DNA of 64,000 nt from Diplonema japonicum (GCA_964019335.1 OZ025755.1:1-64000); one strand, 5' to 3'. Numbered from the stretch's first letter, positions 17,316 through 28,142 are shown. Notes: generated by a model from the letters alone, not told the origin. Made by a program: numbers and translations.

Positions 17316-18194
17316 TCAAATGATGTACATAAAGTCACCACGGGGCAGCCCCCTACCAGGCATCATGAACCTGTCGCGTGTCCAGGCGCTCGCGTTAATC
17401 TTCGAGACGGCAGTCTGCCCGTTCTTCAACCATGGTGCAGGGCGGTTTGAGTTCATATCGTTTTCCATCTTGTCAACCACCGCGTCTATCTGCCGCTTCT
17501 CCTCCTCTTCAAGAGACTGGTACGCATGCGGTGTCTCAAGCAAATGTTTATCCACAGCCAGCGTGTGGTTGTGGTGAAAGGGAGAACAAGTTCCGTTCAG
17601 CGAGATCCCTGTCAAAAACTCCTCCTCGTACCCCAAACCCCTGTGCGTCACCAGGTTAAGGGGAGGCAACATGGGAGGGAGACGACCAGAGAGCGGGACA
17701 GTGGACAAACAGATGATATCAGCCTCCGCAGAAATCTCCGTAAAAAGCTGGTGACACCCTGTAATATCATCAATGTTGTAATTCACAAAGATGGACTGCG
17801 AGACGCATGAAGCGACGGAAAGTGCGAAACGTGTGGTTTCTGAGATATCAGTGCAGCTTGAGATGTGAGCTGTGAGTAGTAGCTTGTGAGTGCCTGTTGG
17901 GGTAACCCCTGCAAAGGAAGCGTGGAGGACTACATTGTCGTCCAGTTCTATGACCTCCGCCTCGTACTCGTCTGGCATCATGGCAGTCAGGACGGCGTGC
18001 GTTAGGCTACCTGTTGAGTTCACCTCGAAGATGCTGGCCACGTGCAGTTCATGGTGCGAGTTTTGGAGCCCTTCATCAACAAGCGGGTGGATGTTCACGC
18101 TCCCGTTGTACTCATGCTTCACCAGCAGCGGCTGCGCCACCTCGCCCGCCGCAACCCCTGCGAACAGAATCATCACAACAGCTGTTGTTGTCAT
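17316..18194 (-). CDS. secreted protein of unknown function
   Basis: 292 residues from MTTTAVVMILFAGVAAGEV (signal peptide). The mature part has scattered Cys residues (ISSCTDISE, VASCVSQSIF, DDITGCHQLF, DIICLSTV, LNGTCSPFHH) and potential N-glycosylation sites. The second half contains a charged helical stretch (SLEEEEKRQIDAVVDKMEND). I do not recognise a family. The frame upstream of the chosen Met is homopolymer-derived, and the signal peptide supports this start. Its neighbours are also secreted proteins. Confidence 0.7.
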   Translation of the reverse strand: MTTTAVVMILFAGVAAGEVAQPLLVKHEYNGSVNIHPLVDEGLQNSHHELHVASIFEVNSTGSLTHAVLTAMMPDEYEAEVIELDDNVVLHASFAGVTPTGTHKLLLTAHISSCTDISETTRFALSVASCVSQSIFVNYNIDDITGCHQLFTEISAEADIICLSTVPLSGRLPPMLPPLNLVTHRGLGYEEEFLTGISLNGTCSPFHHNHTLAVDKHLLETPHAYQSLEEEEKRQIDAVVDKMENDMNSNRPAPWLKNGQTAVSKINASAWTRDRFMMPGRGLPRGDFMYII

Positions 18195-18513
18195 TTTTGA
18201 GCAAAAAAAAAAAAGCTGGTCGGTATTGTAACACAAGGGAGAGAGAGAGAGAGATATCAAAAAAAAATAATACACAAAGAGGGGGGGTAAAAAATAAAAT
18301 AAAACAAAAAACAAGCTATTATTTTTCAACAAAAAAAAAGAAAGAAAGAGAGAGAGGGGTGTATTGTGTTGTGTGTGTGTACCACGAAGTTTTTTTTTTT
18401 TTTTTTTTTTTTTTAAAGGGGAGAAAAAAAAAAATTAGAGAGAGATAAAAAACTAAAAATATAAACTAATCTTTTAAGGTATGCGTTTTTGCGCTCACCG
18501 GCCGAGCTGAGCT

Positions 18514-18545
<32 letters not shown>

Positions 18546-18611
18546 CAGGCTAGACTCTCTGTTACGGGACTTTCTTTTTTTTCTTTTTCTTCACTTACGG
18601 TTTTTTCCTTC
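18195..18611. other. intergenic, homopolymer and AG-rich
   Basis: Contains GA repeats, two long T/A runs and a GT dinucleotide stretch. No gene seen. Confidence 0.7.
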
Positions 18612-19739
18612 TTACTTAACAGTCTTCCGCCTGCTTTGCCCGGATTTGCTCCGTCTAGGTGGGGAGGGCGAGTGTTGCAATTGAGGGGCGGCGGGTGCTT
18701 GTTCCTCCTGGTGGTCAATGAAACCCGGAGGAGGCGGCTTCACGTTGCTCCGCGGGGGGGGCTTATAATTCTTAAACGCCTCCTTAGAGTTTTGTATGTC
18801 CTTAATATGCGCCGCCCCTGTAGGATTGTAAGTGGTCCCTGCAGGGTCTCTGTACACAGTACGTGGCTGCTGTGGAACGCTCTGATCAGCAGGCTTGGAT
18901 GCTGCATCTTCCTCCTCATCGCTTTCATAGAGATGCCGGGGTCGGTTTGAAGGTTTTTTAACCCTGTAGGTTGAAACAGGTGTTTCCCTTGGTTTGCGTG
19001 CAGCCTCCTCAGCGGACACTCCGAGTTGTTCTAACTTTCTGTTGAATTCGATTTCTTGCCAGGTTTCCTTCTTTTTCGTGGTTTTGCTTTTTGTAACTTG
19101 TTGGGACTGTTTCACCTTCATCAGCTCCGCGGGGCCGGACGCCTTCAAAAGCTGTATGATCCCAAGATGTTTCTTCTCGCTCGCTATGTACAAACAATCC
19201 TTCCCTTCACTCGACAAATTTTTGTTCGCTTTGTTCATTAAAAGCGTGTATGCAAGGTTGAACCGATTTTGTTTACACGCGATGAAAAGCGGTGTCTCAC
19301 CGAGGTCGTTTCGACAGTTTAGATTCGCCTTGTGCGAGATAAGCAAATTGAGCATTGTGCTTAAATTGTTCCTGCAAGCTACGTGCATAGGGTAGTCACC
19401 GTAAACCCCGCCTTTGAGGTCTGTCTTTGCACCGTGTTCAAGGAGTAGTTTTGAGACCTCTATGTGATTGTTGAACACTGCTATGAAGAATGGGGTTTCG
19501 TTGTCCGCGTTCTTCAGCTCCACCGTGGCGCCGTTCTTCAGGAGGTATTTTATGAGCTCTGCGTTGTCGTTCTTCAGGGCTGCGTTGTACAGAGGCGGGC
19601 TTCCGTACTGGTCCAGCATGTCGAAGTTTGTGACCTTGCACTCTTCCACCACTTGCTTTACGTATGATGTGTGGCCCATTTGACATGCGTAGTTAAGCCT
19701 CCCTGTTACGTCGTCAGAGTCTGTTGGTGCGCACAGGGA

Positions 19740-19742
<3 letters not shown>
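18612..19742 (-). CDS. ankyrin-repeat protein
   Basis: 376 residues starting MSLCAPTDSDDVTGRLNYAC; a run of more than 30 A immediately precedes the ATG, so lysines upstream in frame are not coding. Residues about 12-205 form about six ankyrin repeats (LNYACQMGHTSYVKQVVEE, PLYNAALKNDNAELIKYLL, PFFIAVFNNHIEVSKLLLEHG, PMHVACRNNLSTMLNLLISH, PLFIACKQNRFNLAYTLLM, CLYIASEKKHLGIIQLLK). The rest is hydrophilic, Pro-rich and ends in a basic tail (RRSKSGQSRRKTVK). Ankyrin repeats mediate protein-protein contacts, so a scaffold role is likely; the partner is unknown. No signal peptide. Confidence 0.85.
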
Positions 19743-19778
<36 letters not shown>

Positions 19779-21319
19779 CCCCTTCGATGGATTTTTTTTT
19801 ATCTGACATGAAGAGGGAAAAAAAATTTTTTTTTTTTTTTCATTATCCCACAACAGCCAAGGGGGAGAAGAAAACTTTTTTTTCTTGTTTTTAAGACAGG
19901 GGATGAAGAAACTGAAAAAAAAAAAACATTATCGTGTTTTTTTTTCCCCTCTTTTTTTTTTTCTTTCTTCATCAAAAAAAAGGTATGGAAAGGTAGGGAC
20001 ACATGAAGAAAAAAAATTGAAAAGAGGGAAGAAAAAAAAAGGGGGGGGAGGGGAGATGCAGGCAAAACATGGGTGGCAGATCCGTGTTCATAAAATTGAC
20101 CAAAAAAAAAAAAATCGTTATGACAAGAAGTGTCAAGCAAACGGCCCGTGTTGGTAGGAAAACGGGAAAACGACTCTTTCAAAACAAAAAAAAAAAAAAA
20201 AAAAGCTTGTAAATCTTGTTCATAACAATAGGGGGGGTGCAAAATAGGAAATAAGGGGTGACAGAAGTATCTCTCTGGTCCCCCCCATTCTCTCTCCCCA
20301 ATTTTTTGATTTTTTTTTCTTTGCCTCCTCTTTGCCCTCTCTCCCTCCCCCTCTTTTTTTTTTGGGTGGGGGCTCTTCATTTTTTTGTTCTTTTTTTTTT
20401 TCTTCACTCTTCAGAGTCTCCTAGTCTTTCTTGATTGTTTGATGGCGGAGTAGGGAACGAAAGCCGACGTGTTGCTTTTTACAAGCCAGTGAACCTGCCG
20501 AGAAGTGGCCACTACTCTTTTTTTTTTAGCAAAGACAAATAGTTGTTATGGCAGAAGGGGGGGGAAGGGGGACCGTAATTTGGTCGATACTCTGTGTCAT
20601 TGGCTCATTTTTTCCAAAGTACTTTAAAAACAAAATTTAAAAAAAAGAACCCCCCCCCAAGATATTGTTCAGATATTTAGACTTATGGAGAGGATCTGAT
20701 TTGACTTTTTTTTTGGTTTTTTTTTCGTTTTCGCAAAAATAGTCCATGGCACATTGCGAGAACCGACCAGGTTTGCGATTGTGGGGGGGGGGGGGGGGGG
20801 GGGGGTTTGCAAAATTAAAAAAAAAAAAACATAATAATAAAGGTGTCTTTGAAGGGAACCTGCAGTATGTGACAGGATCGCTTAACGACAGTCAACTCAC
20901 AATTAAATGTTCTTGTGCTTGACACCTTCTGTCATGGTAGTGCCTTCGGCCTAAAGCCTGTCATAGTATCTATTCAGCAGCTTGGGCGTGAAACCAACTA
21001 GCGAGTTGTTGAGGATGCATGTGTGCGATCCGGCCTTCTCCCCCCCCCCCCCCCTCCTCGGTTCCCTTTCACTACTGGTTTCCTTATCATTTCTTTCGAT
21101 TTACAAAAAAAAATACAAAAGGAAAAAGGGGATGGGCACCTCTTTTTTTTTTTTTTTTCTTTTTCCCCCATCCAACAAGGAGCTATATATATATATAGGC
21201 AGGGTGTGTGTGTGTGTGTGTGGGGTGGATAAAATAGTAAGAAGGGGGAAAAAAAAATAGTAAAAAGAGAAAAAAACAGCAAAGAATTTCTTTTTTTTTT
21301 TTTTTTTAATTTCCCCCGC
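19743..21319. other. 1.6-kb intergenic region, no gene
   Basis: Mostly homopolymer and low-complexity DNA. Two non-repetitive islands stand out: 20425-20520, and 20840-21040, which includes the conserved element at 20843-20882. Neither has a supportable reading frame; an RNA gene cannot be excluded. A TATATATA tract followed by (GT)n lies at about 21184-21220. Confidence 0.6.
20843..20882 (+). repeat. conserved 40-nt intergenic element, copy 2
   Basis: Differs from the copy at 42501-42540 at only a few positions (AACC/AGCC, TATG/TACG). The seven bases before it (ATAAAG, G) and the element start AAGGTGTCTTTGAAGGGA are also shared with copy 3. Core hairpin CCTG/CAGG. Confidence 0.7.
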
Positions 21320-21395
21320 TCACCGCACTGTATTGGCACTGTTGCTCTTTTCCAGTATGCTTGCTCTGAATGTTATGTTCGCAATGATATCGGGG

Positions 21396-21438
<43 letters not shown>

Positions 21439-22198
21439 CCTCGTTCAAATCTACATACGATTTTACCATATTTTCAAATTCGTCAAAGTCGATCAACCCA
21501 TTTCCATTAGTGTCGGCCTCCTCAAAGGTTTGCTGGACCATGGTGTTCAACCGCTCGGGAGATATGGTCACGGAACTGCTCTTCGTCTTCTGGTTGGCCT
21601 CGTTGATGCACCCTATCAAGATCGCCTTCAGCTCCTCCTGAGAGATGCTCCCATCCCGATCTATATCATAAAGGCGGAAAGCAACTTTTTTTTTTTTTTT
21701 TCTTTTTTTTTTTCCCGTTCTTCCCATACATTTCACTTTCTCGAGTTGGGTCCCCTTCTTGGAGAAGGTAGACAGCCCTCTTATAAATTCAACTAAGTCA
21801 ATCTCCCCGTTGCCGTCCCTATCAAACAGCCGGAACATCCGCTCAACAAACATATGTGGGATATTATCTATGAAGGTCTCTCCTACCTTTTTCCGGAAGG
21901 CGTCACCCCACTCCCCTTCATCGATGACACCGTCGTCGTCCCGAGAAGACGACAGCAGTTCATACTGCCTGCACAGTGCGTCCACCTCTTTCAACGAAAA
22001 GTGGGTTTCCTTCTCCAGGGTCTTTCGTTGTTCCAGCGTCACGCCGCAGATCTCCTTTCCGATGCTGTTTGTCGACCCCCCGCTTCCCCCTCTTTTCCGT
22101 CCTTTTTTACTTGGTGGTTTTTTCGTCCCTTGCCTCAAGCTTGCTTGCGCGTTCGCTTGTTTCGGGGCATCCTCCGGCTGCGAGTTGCACGCCCCCAT
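21320..22198 (-). CDS. calcineurin-B-like EF-hand protein, N-myristoylation motif
   Basis: Two introns (21685-21729 and 21399-21458, both GTATG..AG with poly(A)) give a 257-residue protein. MGACNSQ at the N-terminus is a myristoylation/palmitoylation-type signal. Splicing intron 1 restores KVKFAFRLYDIDRDG, the calcineurin-B/CBL hallmark. Splicing intron 2 restores FENMVKSHPDIIANIT, like the RHPSLLKNMT end of CBL proteins. EF-hand loops: DRDGNGEIDLVEF, DIDRDGSISQEEL and DTNGNGLIDFDEF look functional; an N-terminal DDDGVIDEGEW is a weaker fourth. The protein is a membrane-associated calcium sensor, probably the regulatory subunit of a phosphatase or kinase. An unspliced reading would add lysine runs, which are intronic. 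Confidence 0.85.
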
Positions 22199-22293
22199 AA
22201 CCCCCCTCCCCCTTTTTTAGTTGTTTGCCTTACGAATATTTTTATGTATAAAAAAAAGATTCTAATTTTTTTTTTTTTAAAATTTTTTTTTTA

Positions 22294-23157
22294 CTACACG
22301 TCGCCGATGCCAAGAGGGGTGCCCATGTGGTTCAGCCCGACTTGTAAAACAAACTGCATCTGAACCTCCTTGTGGCTCATCGGGTAAAGGATCTCCCCCA
22401 GCTTCTCGAGGAGCGTGGCGAACGTCGCAGCTTCGTCCCAGCAACCGGCGGCACGGACAGCGTCATACCGCGGTCCCGCAGAAGAGTACACCTCCGTGCA
22501 GAACGCGGTCCACTTCTCCTTACCAGTGTTGCCAGGGGTCGGGACGAAGAGCTGTTCATAAAGCGCGGCAATTTCCGGTGAGGCAGTGGTGGTGGTGGGG
22601 GCATCTCTTGCAACGCTTTCACTTTTTTTTACAGAGCGGGCACGGGGCTCGGACACGGTGAGCACGATGGGCTCGTGAAATGCAGGCTGTTCAAGAGGGA
22701 GCGCGAGGGACCGCGAAATCCCGTTAACGTACGACGGCAACGCAGACGAGGTGCAGGATGCATCCTTCCCGTGCATGGTGAGCCATGCTTCGACAATGTC
22801 CACGATGAGGCGGTCGCTTGCATCCTCTGAGTCGGCATCGGGGTACTTGTGGATGGCTAGTATTTTCAGGCATATGTTGAAGTCGTCCCACGAGATGCCC
22901 CGGCCGCTCGGGGGGCGTGTTTTCTTCAGGACGCCCTCCACCCCCTTCACCCCCTCGCAGACTCTGCACACTCGCAGCATGTCCCTGTACTCCTCGTACT
23001 GCATCACGTCCCCTCCGTAGTACCCATGCACCTCTTTCAAGACCGCCTCTACTTCTTTTTTATGCGCCAGCTCCTCTTGTGTGTACCGTGTTCGTGTTCG
23101 TTGTGTCCTCTTCTTGTGGTTTAGACGGTCGCCTTGCTTCGTTAGTTTTGGTGGCAT
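22294..23157 (-). CDS. hypothetical protein, possible p25-alpha-like segment
   Basis: 287 residues starting MPPKLTKQGDRLNHKKRTQR (basic N-terminus). Residues about 55-110 (YRDMLRVCRVC, then GRGISWDDFNICLKILAIHKYPDAD) resemble the end of a p25-alpha/TPPP domain, an EF-hand-derived fold of microtubule-associated proteins. The middle is disordered. The C-terminal 90 residues (IAALYEQLFVPTPGN, then KWTAFCTEVYSSAG) are helical and may be a second related module. The family assignment is weak. The gene is complete, with a stop at 22294. Confidence 0.6.
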   Translation of the reverse strand: MPPKLTKQGDRLNHKKRTQRTRTRYTQEELAHKKEVEAVLKEVHGYYGGDVMQYEEYRDMLRVCRVCEGVKGVEGVLKKTRPPSGRGISWDDFNICLKILAIHKYPDADSEDASDRLIVDIVEAWLTMHGKDASCTSSALPSYVNGISRSLALPLEQPAFHEPIVLTVSEPRARSVKKSESVARDAPTTTTASPEIAALYEQLFVPTPGNTGKEKWTAFCTEVYSSAGPRYDAVRAAGCWDEAATFATLLEKLGEILYPMSHKEVQMQFVLQVGLNHMGTPLGIGDV

Positions 23158-23262
23158 CTGTTTTTTGGGGGGTTCCTCCCCCCTTCTCTCCCCCTTTTTT
23201 TTTTAAATTTAGTGTTCTGGAACAAAAAAAGAAAATGAAAAAGAAGGAGAAAAAAAAAAGAG

Positions 23263-23327
23263 TAGTGGTAGCATGCAGTACTTATCTCAGGATTTTTTTG
23301 TACCGTGTGCACATACTAAGTACTGAC
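23263..23327 (+). repeat. conserved 60-nt intergenic element, copy 1
   Basis: Contains AGCATGCAGTACTTATCTCA, then GGATT and GTACCG.GTGC. The same sequence, inverted, occurs at 45899-45959. Here it lies in the 340-bp gap between the genes ending at 23495 and starting at 23157. Confidence 0.65.
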
Positions 23328-23494
23328 TCTTTTTTTTTTTTTCTTACGCAAACCAGAGGGGAAGGAGGAGGGGGAAGAGAGTGTACAAAAGAAGAACAAA
23401 CATGTCGAGAAGAAGTACAATATAACAAAAAAAGAAGAAAACAAAAAAAAGAATCTTGTAACAACAAAAAAAAAAAAAAAAAAAAAGAATGCAT

Positions 23495-24328
23495 TCACAG
23501 ATCGCCCATTATGTGGGCCCGTCGTTTCGGTGTAAGAAGTGTCTCCATCATATCGGAGTCCATGGACACGCGTTGATCTTGGGGTGAGTAAGGGCCCATC
23601 TCAGGCTTGCCGACGGGGACTTGTTGGGGGCGGCAGAGAGGTGATGCAGAGCGCTCCACTGGGAAAGTACGCTGCTTGCTAAGCGTCCTGATAGAAGGCT
23701 TCAAGGACCTTGCCTCCCGAAGGGCTGAGGAGGTACGGGTTACGGACTTCTTCTTTGTTGAAGGAGTGAAATGCCATTCAGAGGTACCAAGGTGCATCTT
23801 TTCAACTTCGGTGAGGAAGTTTGCAACGATCCACTTCGCCTGCTGACGGGATTTTGAAATGCTTTCGAGGATCCTCTGCAGCTCCTCGTGGCACGGTTTG
23901 AGCTTCACCAACGTTTTCTTCAACCCAGGAGTCATCATAACGTTTGTAAACTGTTGCTTGGCGATGCCCAGCTCAGTGAGGAGGTTCCACACAGCACGCA
24001 CCAGCTCCGATCTGGCAGATGAAACCGACTCCAGCTCCTCACCCATGTCGCTGATCTTCTTCCTTAAAACCGCTATGCTGGCCTCGTAGTCCCTTTGGGT
24101 GCTGTTTTTCGACACTTCAAGTAGTTTCCGCATCCTTTCCACATCCAGCTCTGCAGCCTCCCTCCCTGCTATCTCATGCCCGAGCGATGTGTTCAGAGCC
24201 ACGTTGTGCTCCAACGCAGCGTCCCTTTCGCGCCCCACTTGCTGCAGCTCCGCCTCCATAGGGTCGAACTTCGCCACTAGTTCTCCAATCTGCCTTCTCA
24301 TGTTTTCCTCCTCGTGTTCGTTCTGTGG

Positions 24329-24417
<89 letters not shown>

Positions 24418-26378
24418 GCAGAGATTTTTATCTCATGTGCATACCATCGCACGCTCGCTGCGCTCTGTCGCAAGCTGCGCTCTCAGGCTCTCCGCTTCGG
24501 CAGTCTTCCTTTCAAAATCAGCCTTTACAAAGAAAAATGGTTCAGTTAACAAAAAAAGTGTCACACCTTGCAGGTCTCCAACATCTTTGCGAGGCCTTCC
24601 CTTTCCTTTTCGATGTTGAGCAGCGGGCCTTGCTGTGCTTTGAACTGCGCCACCTCTGCGCGGGACGCTTCGAGTGCTTGGGTTAAGGTTTCGATGCTGG
24701 CCCGGGCTTCCGAAACGGTGTGCTGCAAGGCTGCTGCCTCGGTTTCAGCGGCAGCTGCACGCTCCTCGCTGCTGTTGTTCATGCTGGTCAACAGCAGCTT
24801 GTCGTTGCCGGCTGTGGCGTTGAGGTCGGCAAGCTGCTGGCGGAGGAGTGCTGCGTTCTCTTCGGACTCCTCAGTGCGCTTCTGGAACTCTTCAAGCTTT
24901 CTGCACGACGCAAGGGCCTCTGCACTGTGTCGCTTGGTAATGGCCAGCTCATCCTCAAGAAGGGCAAGCTTATCACTCTTAACCTTCACTTCTCTCCTGA
25001 GGCTTGCAACAGACTCTTGTGCTTCCTCGAGAAGCGAGGCGGCTGTGCTGCTATTCATAGTGTTGTTGGCTTCCTTCTCGTGCAGCAGGATTTGCAGGTC
25101 CGACACCGTCGTCTTGAGGATCTCGATCTCTTCTGCCGCGGTGCGGGCTCGTTCCTTCTCACGCTCGATGCGCTCGTTGAAGGTGTCCATCATCTGCTTC
25201 GCGGTGCTCTGTTGCGATGCAAGTTGGTTGTTGAGCCTCTCGATGTTGCCTTGTGCCTTCTGCGAAGCCAGTTTCGAGTCATCCAACAGAACCTCCAACC
25301 TGTGCTGCTCGTGGTAGGTGTCTGCGTTGCTGCGCGAGACCCCGTTCTTGAAGACATCGTAGTCGTTCTGCAGTGCGGTGTACTTCAGCTCCGCCTCCGC
25401 GATGGCGTCCTTGTGCTTCACTGTCGCGGCTTCAAGTGCGGCACGGTACTTCTCGGACTTGTTAGCCTCTTCTTCCAGCATGCAGCACTTCCTCTCTAGC
25501 GATGTGTTGTTGTTGTGTAGATCGCTGACAAGGAGCTTTGTCTCTGCCAGCTCCGACTCAACCGCGCTCAATGCTTGCTCCACGGTGTTCAGCTGTCCGG
25601 CTCGCTTCTCCGCCAAGGCCTCGGCGGCGTCGCCGCTGTGCTCTTTCTCGATGGCTTCCAGCTTCATGGATTTTATAGCACTCGTGAGCGCGGCGATCTC
25701 ATCATCCTTAACATTGTTCTGCGTGTGTAGCAGTGCTAGGTCCGTCTCGGACATGCCAAGTTGTTTTAGGACGTCGTCTGTTTTAATGCTTGCTTCCCTG
25801 CACTCCGCCTTCAGTTGCGATATCGTCTCTTCAGATTCCGACTCGTGCACGAGGAGTTCGTTTCGTACTTTGCTGAGCTCGGCTTCTGTGGCGGCAAGCC
25901 TTGCACTGTCCTTGTCCTTTTCTTGAATGGCCTCTTCCAGTTGTTTCAGAAATCTTGCCAGCTCGAACTCTTTCTGTTTCATGTGTATTTCCGTCGATGC
26001 GGCGTGTTTCTTGTGTGCTTCCAGTTCGGCTTCCTGCTCCCGCACCCTCCTCATAAAAGTCTCCTTTTCGACTTTGATGAATACGTTCGACGCTTCGTGC
26101 TCCGCCACTATCCGGTTGTTCACCTCCTTCTCCACCACAAGCTGCCCGTGGAGGTGGTCGAACACCTCACGGAGTTCTTCCTGCTTCGCGTCTGCGAGCG
26201 ACCGTTCCACGAGAAGCGCCTGCTTTGCCTGCGACAACTGCAGGCATGCCGTGTCTTTTTCTGCCTGCAACAGCTGTATCGAAGGGCTCTTCATGTGTAA
26301 AGGGCTCGTGCCTCTCAAAGGGGACGTGGTCATCGACCGCCACCGCAGCGTGCTTTCGTTTTCTGGGCTGTTCGCCAT
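23495..26378 (-). CDS. coiled-coil protein, three exons
   Basis: Introns at 24523-24566 (44 nt) and 24323-24444 (122 nt, containing a very long poly(A) tract on the coding strand) join three exons into 905 residues. The junctions read LETCK/ADFERKTAE and RSERAM/NEHEEENMRR, continuous coiled coil. Start MANSPENESTLRWRS lies 6 nt after an AG (26385-26386) preceded by a pyrimidine-rich tract. Almost the whole protein is heptad-rich coiled coil (QLLQAEKDTACLQLSQAKQA and similar) with a short Ser/Pro N-terminus (SPLRGTSPLHMKSPS). The C-terminus is basic with SP motifs. A structural role in cytoskeleton, basal body or flagellum is likely but unproven. The adjacent upstream gene has the same architecture. 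Confidence 0.8.
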
Positions 26379-26384
26379 CGCTGC

Positions 26385-26386
26385 CT
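26385..26386 (-). promoter_or_regulatory. putative SL trans-splice acceptor
   Basis: Sequence CCGCACAG then GCAGCG and ATG, preceded by pyrimidine-rich sequence. It leaves a 6-nt 5' UTR before the coiled-coil gene start at 26378. Nearly the same sequence precedes the gene upstream (27723-27724). Confidence 0.5.
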
Positions 26387-26510
26387 GTGCGGTTGTGAGT
26401 ACGTAAGCTTTGGCACAAAAAGAAAAAGGGGGCAAAGTGCATAATACAATACAATAAAACATAAAAGTGTTTACAGGCGGATGTAAAAGAAAATCAAAAA
26501 AAAACCACAA

Positions 26511-27716
26511 TTATAGTAGCCTCGAGCCTTTCCTCATTTTAGGTGACTTCTCAAGCTGTGCACTGGGTGAGGGCATCGCGGCGGGCCTGGGGGTGGCGCT
26601 CGCAGAGGCCTTTGGTGTGGCAGCTGTCCCTACGGGGCCTTTCCCATAGGTCTGCCAGTATCTTTGCACTTCCAGCTTCTGCATTTCAAGAGATTCTTGC
26701 ATGGCTGACATCTCACGTTTGAAGGTTTCGCGCTCACGTTCCAGAGTCACCTCGGTGTCGGCCAGCCTGTTCTTAATGTTTAGCAGCTCTTGGTACTCTG
26801 TCTCCTTGCTGTTGGTGAGCGTGGCCATCTTCATCCTGAGGTCCTCTTCCTTCTGCGCAGCTTGATTCAGCATCGCTTCGTGTCGTGTCTTCTCCATCTC
26901 GTACGACTCTTTGACTTGGTCTATGGACCTGGCGCCGATGGCCTGCAGCTCTGCTTCGAGTTCAGTGCGCTCCCGTTCCCGCTCAGCCGCGCGTTCCTCC
27001 TCCCTTAGCTTGCTGGTCTCGAGCTGCTTCTGCACACCGTTTATGAGCGTGTCCCTTTCGTTCACCTCCTTACATGCGGTGTCAAGCTTTTCCTGCATCT
27101 CCGCCTTGTAGTCTCCCTGTTCCCGCACCACCGTTTGCAGGGACTCCAACGCTGAGGCCAGTTGTGAAGCCTGTGCTTCGCTTGTCGCTGCCTTGATCTC
27201 CATGGTGCTGAGCTTCTGCTTGTAACTTGCCTCCATCTTCAACATCCCGGAGTCGTGCGTTTCGATCAGAGCGTTGAGCTTTGCTATTTCCATGTCGCGG
27301 GTGTGGAGGAGCTCCTTCGAGGCCTCCACTTCGTGGAGGGTCGTCGTGAGACGTGCGGCTTCCGCTCGGCCGCCGAGCGCTGCTTCCGCCTGCCAGTCCT
27401 GCCTTGCTGCTTCGAGCAGCCCTGAGAACCTGCCTTGTGTAACAGCTACGTGGTGCTCCAGTTCAAGCAGTGCTGTGCGCATGAGGGAGAGCTCCCCCAC
27501 GAGCTGTTCTTCACGCTGATGTGCGGCGTGCTTTGTTGTTGTCAGCTCGTCTTTCAGTGTAATCTTTTCCTTTTCCAACAAGTTGATGCGAGCTGCTAAA
27601 AACGGGATCTGGTCCCCTCGGTCGGTACGCTCTGAAGGGCTTCTGAACATCTCCGGGGGCTCCACGGACATAGCGACTCTGCGGGGGGACCTGACAGCGC
27701 AGGAGGGCGATACCAT
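26511..27716 (-). CDS. coiled-coil protein
   Basis: 401 residues from MVSPSCAVRSPRRVAMSVEP. The start follows an acceptor AG by 6 nt, so residues further upstream in frame are not used. A short N-terminal SP/RSP-rich region precedes about 300 residues of heptad-rich coiled coil (INLLEKEKITLKDELTTTKH onward) and a C-terminal tail of Ala/Ser/Pro (ATPKASASATPRPAA) ending KMRKGSRLL. The stop is 130 nt upstream of the next gene's ATG. It is similar in design to its downstream neighbour (SP-rich head, coiled coil, basic tail); they may be partners or ancient duplicates. No specific family is recognised. Confidence 0.75.
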   Translation of the reverse strand: MVSPSCAVRSPRRVAMSVEPPEMFRSPSERTDRGDQIPFLAARINLLEKEKITLKDELTTTKHAAHQREEQLVGELSLMRTALLELEHHVAVTQGRFSGLLEAARQDWQAEAALGGRAEAARLTTTLHEVEASKELLHTRDMEIAKLNALIETHDSGMLKMEASYKQKLSTMEIKAATSEAQASQLASALESLQTVVREQGDYKAEMQEKLDTACKEVNERDTLINGVQKQLETSKLREEERAAERERERTELEAELQAIGARSIDQVKESYEMEKTRHEAMLNQAAQKEEDLRMKMATLTNSKETEYQELLNIKNRLADTEVTLERERETFKREMSAMQESLEMQKLEVQRYWQTYGKGPVGTAATPKASASATPRPAAMPSPSAQLEKSPKMRKGSRLL

Positions 27717-27722
27717 CTGGGC

Positions 27723-27724
27723 CT
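27723..27724 (-). promoter_or_regulatory. putative SL trans-splice acceptor
   Basis: CCGCACAG then GCCCAG and ATG, preceded by about 50 nt of pyrimidine-rich sequence (TCTCATCTCTATTC and so on) on the minus strand. It leaves a 6-nt leader. Confidence 0.5.
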
Positions 27725-27786
27725 GTGCGGATAGAGTACAGAGGAGGGACAAGTGAGAAAAGAATAGAGATGAGAGAAGAAGAACA

Positions 27787-28142
27787 TCAGTTCAAAGAAC
27801 CCTCCCCCTTCTCGGCCCGGAGCCTTTTCTTCTCCTTCACCAGACACCTCATAAGCTCCGTCTTCTCCCCAAAACAATTCACGTGCTTCAAGTGCAACGG
27901 CATCTCGTTCTCCATACCTTCCATGCACTTCCCGAAACTACTGTTTTGCATGTTGCACACGTGGTCCCCAGGCAGCTCCGGATCAAAAGGGTGGTAAGAG
28001 TGCCTTTTAAGTACCTCGGTGATGTGCAGCTCTTTTGGAATCTGTGGTGGATATTAAAAAGAATAAAGAAAACAAAAGAAACCTTTTTGTCTAACCTCGC
28101 TTCGGCCGCCTCATCCTCAGCCGACCCACCGAACCAACCCAT
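27787..28142 (-). CDS. twin CX9C (CHCH) protein, CMC1/CMC2-like
   Basis: Reconstructed by hand. Exon 1 (28083-28142) encodes MGWFGGSAEDEAAEARLDKK. A 41-nt pyrimidine-rich intron (28042-28082, GT..CACAG) follows. Exon 2 runs to the stop at 27787, giving 104 residues. Exon 2 contains IPKELHITEVLKRHSYHPFD then C-x9-C (CNMQNSSFGKC) and a second C-x9-C (CFGEKTELMRC), the twin CX9C signature of proteins oxidised by Mia40 in the mitochondrial intermembrane space. The HPxxPEL-like lead and the spacing resemble the Cox17-family assembly factors Cmc1/Cmc2. A possible trans-splice acceptor CACACAG lies 6 nt before the ATG. Neither unspliced frame shows the motif, so automated calls could miss this gene. 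Confidence 0.72.

Noticed and set aside
19743-19853. N-terminal extension with poly-Lys on the ankyrin protein
   Set aside because: The lysines are the poly(A) tract before the ATG; similar extensions on many genes were trimmed for the same reason.
20425-21040. Possible RNA gene in the 1.6-kb gap
   Set aside because: No match to SRP, snRNA, 5S or tRNA hallmarks that I can recognise; only the 40-nt repeated element is supported.
23262-23300. tRNA-like sequence (AGTGGTAGCATGC)
   Set aside because: It resembles a D-arm only; no acceptor stem or T-arm can be folded.
24174-24473. Lys-rich protein encoded by a long A-run
   Set aside because: The run is inside an intron of the coiled-coil gene.
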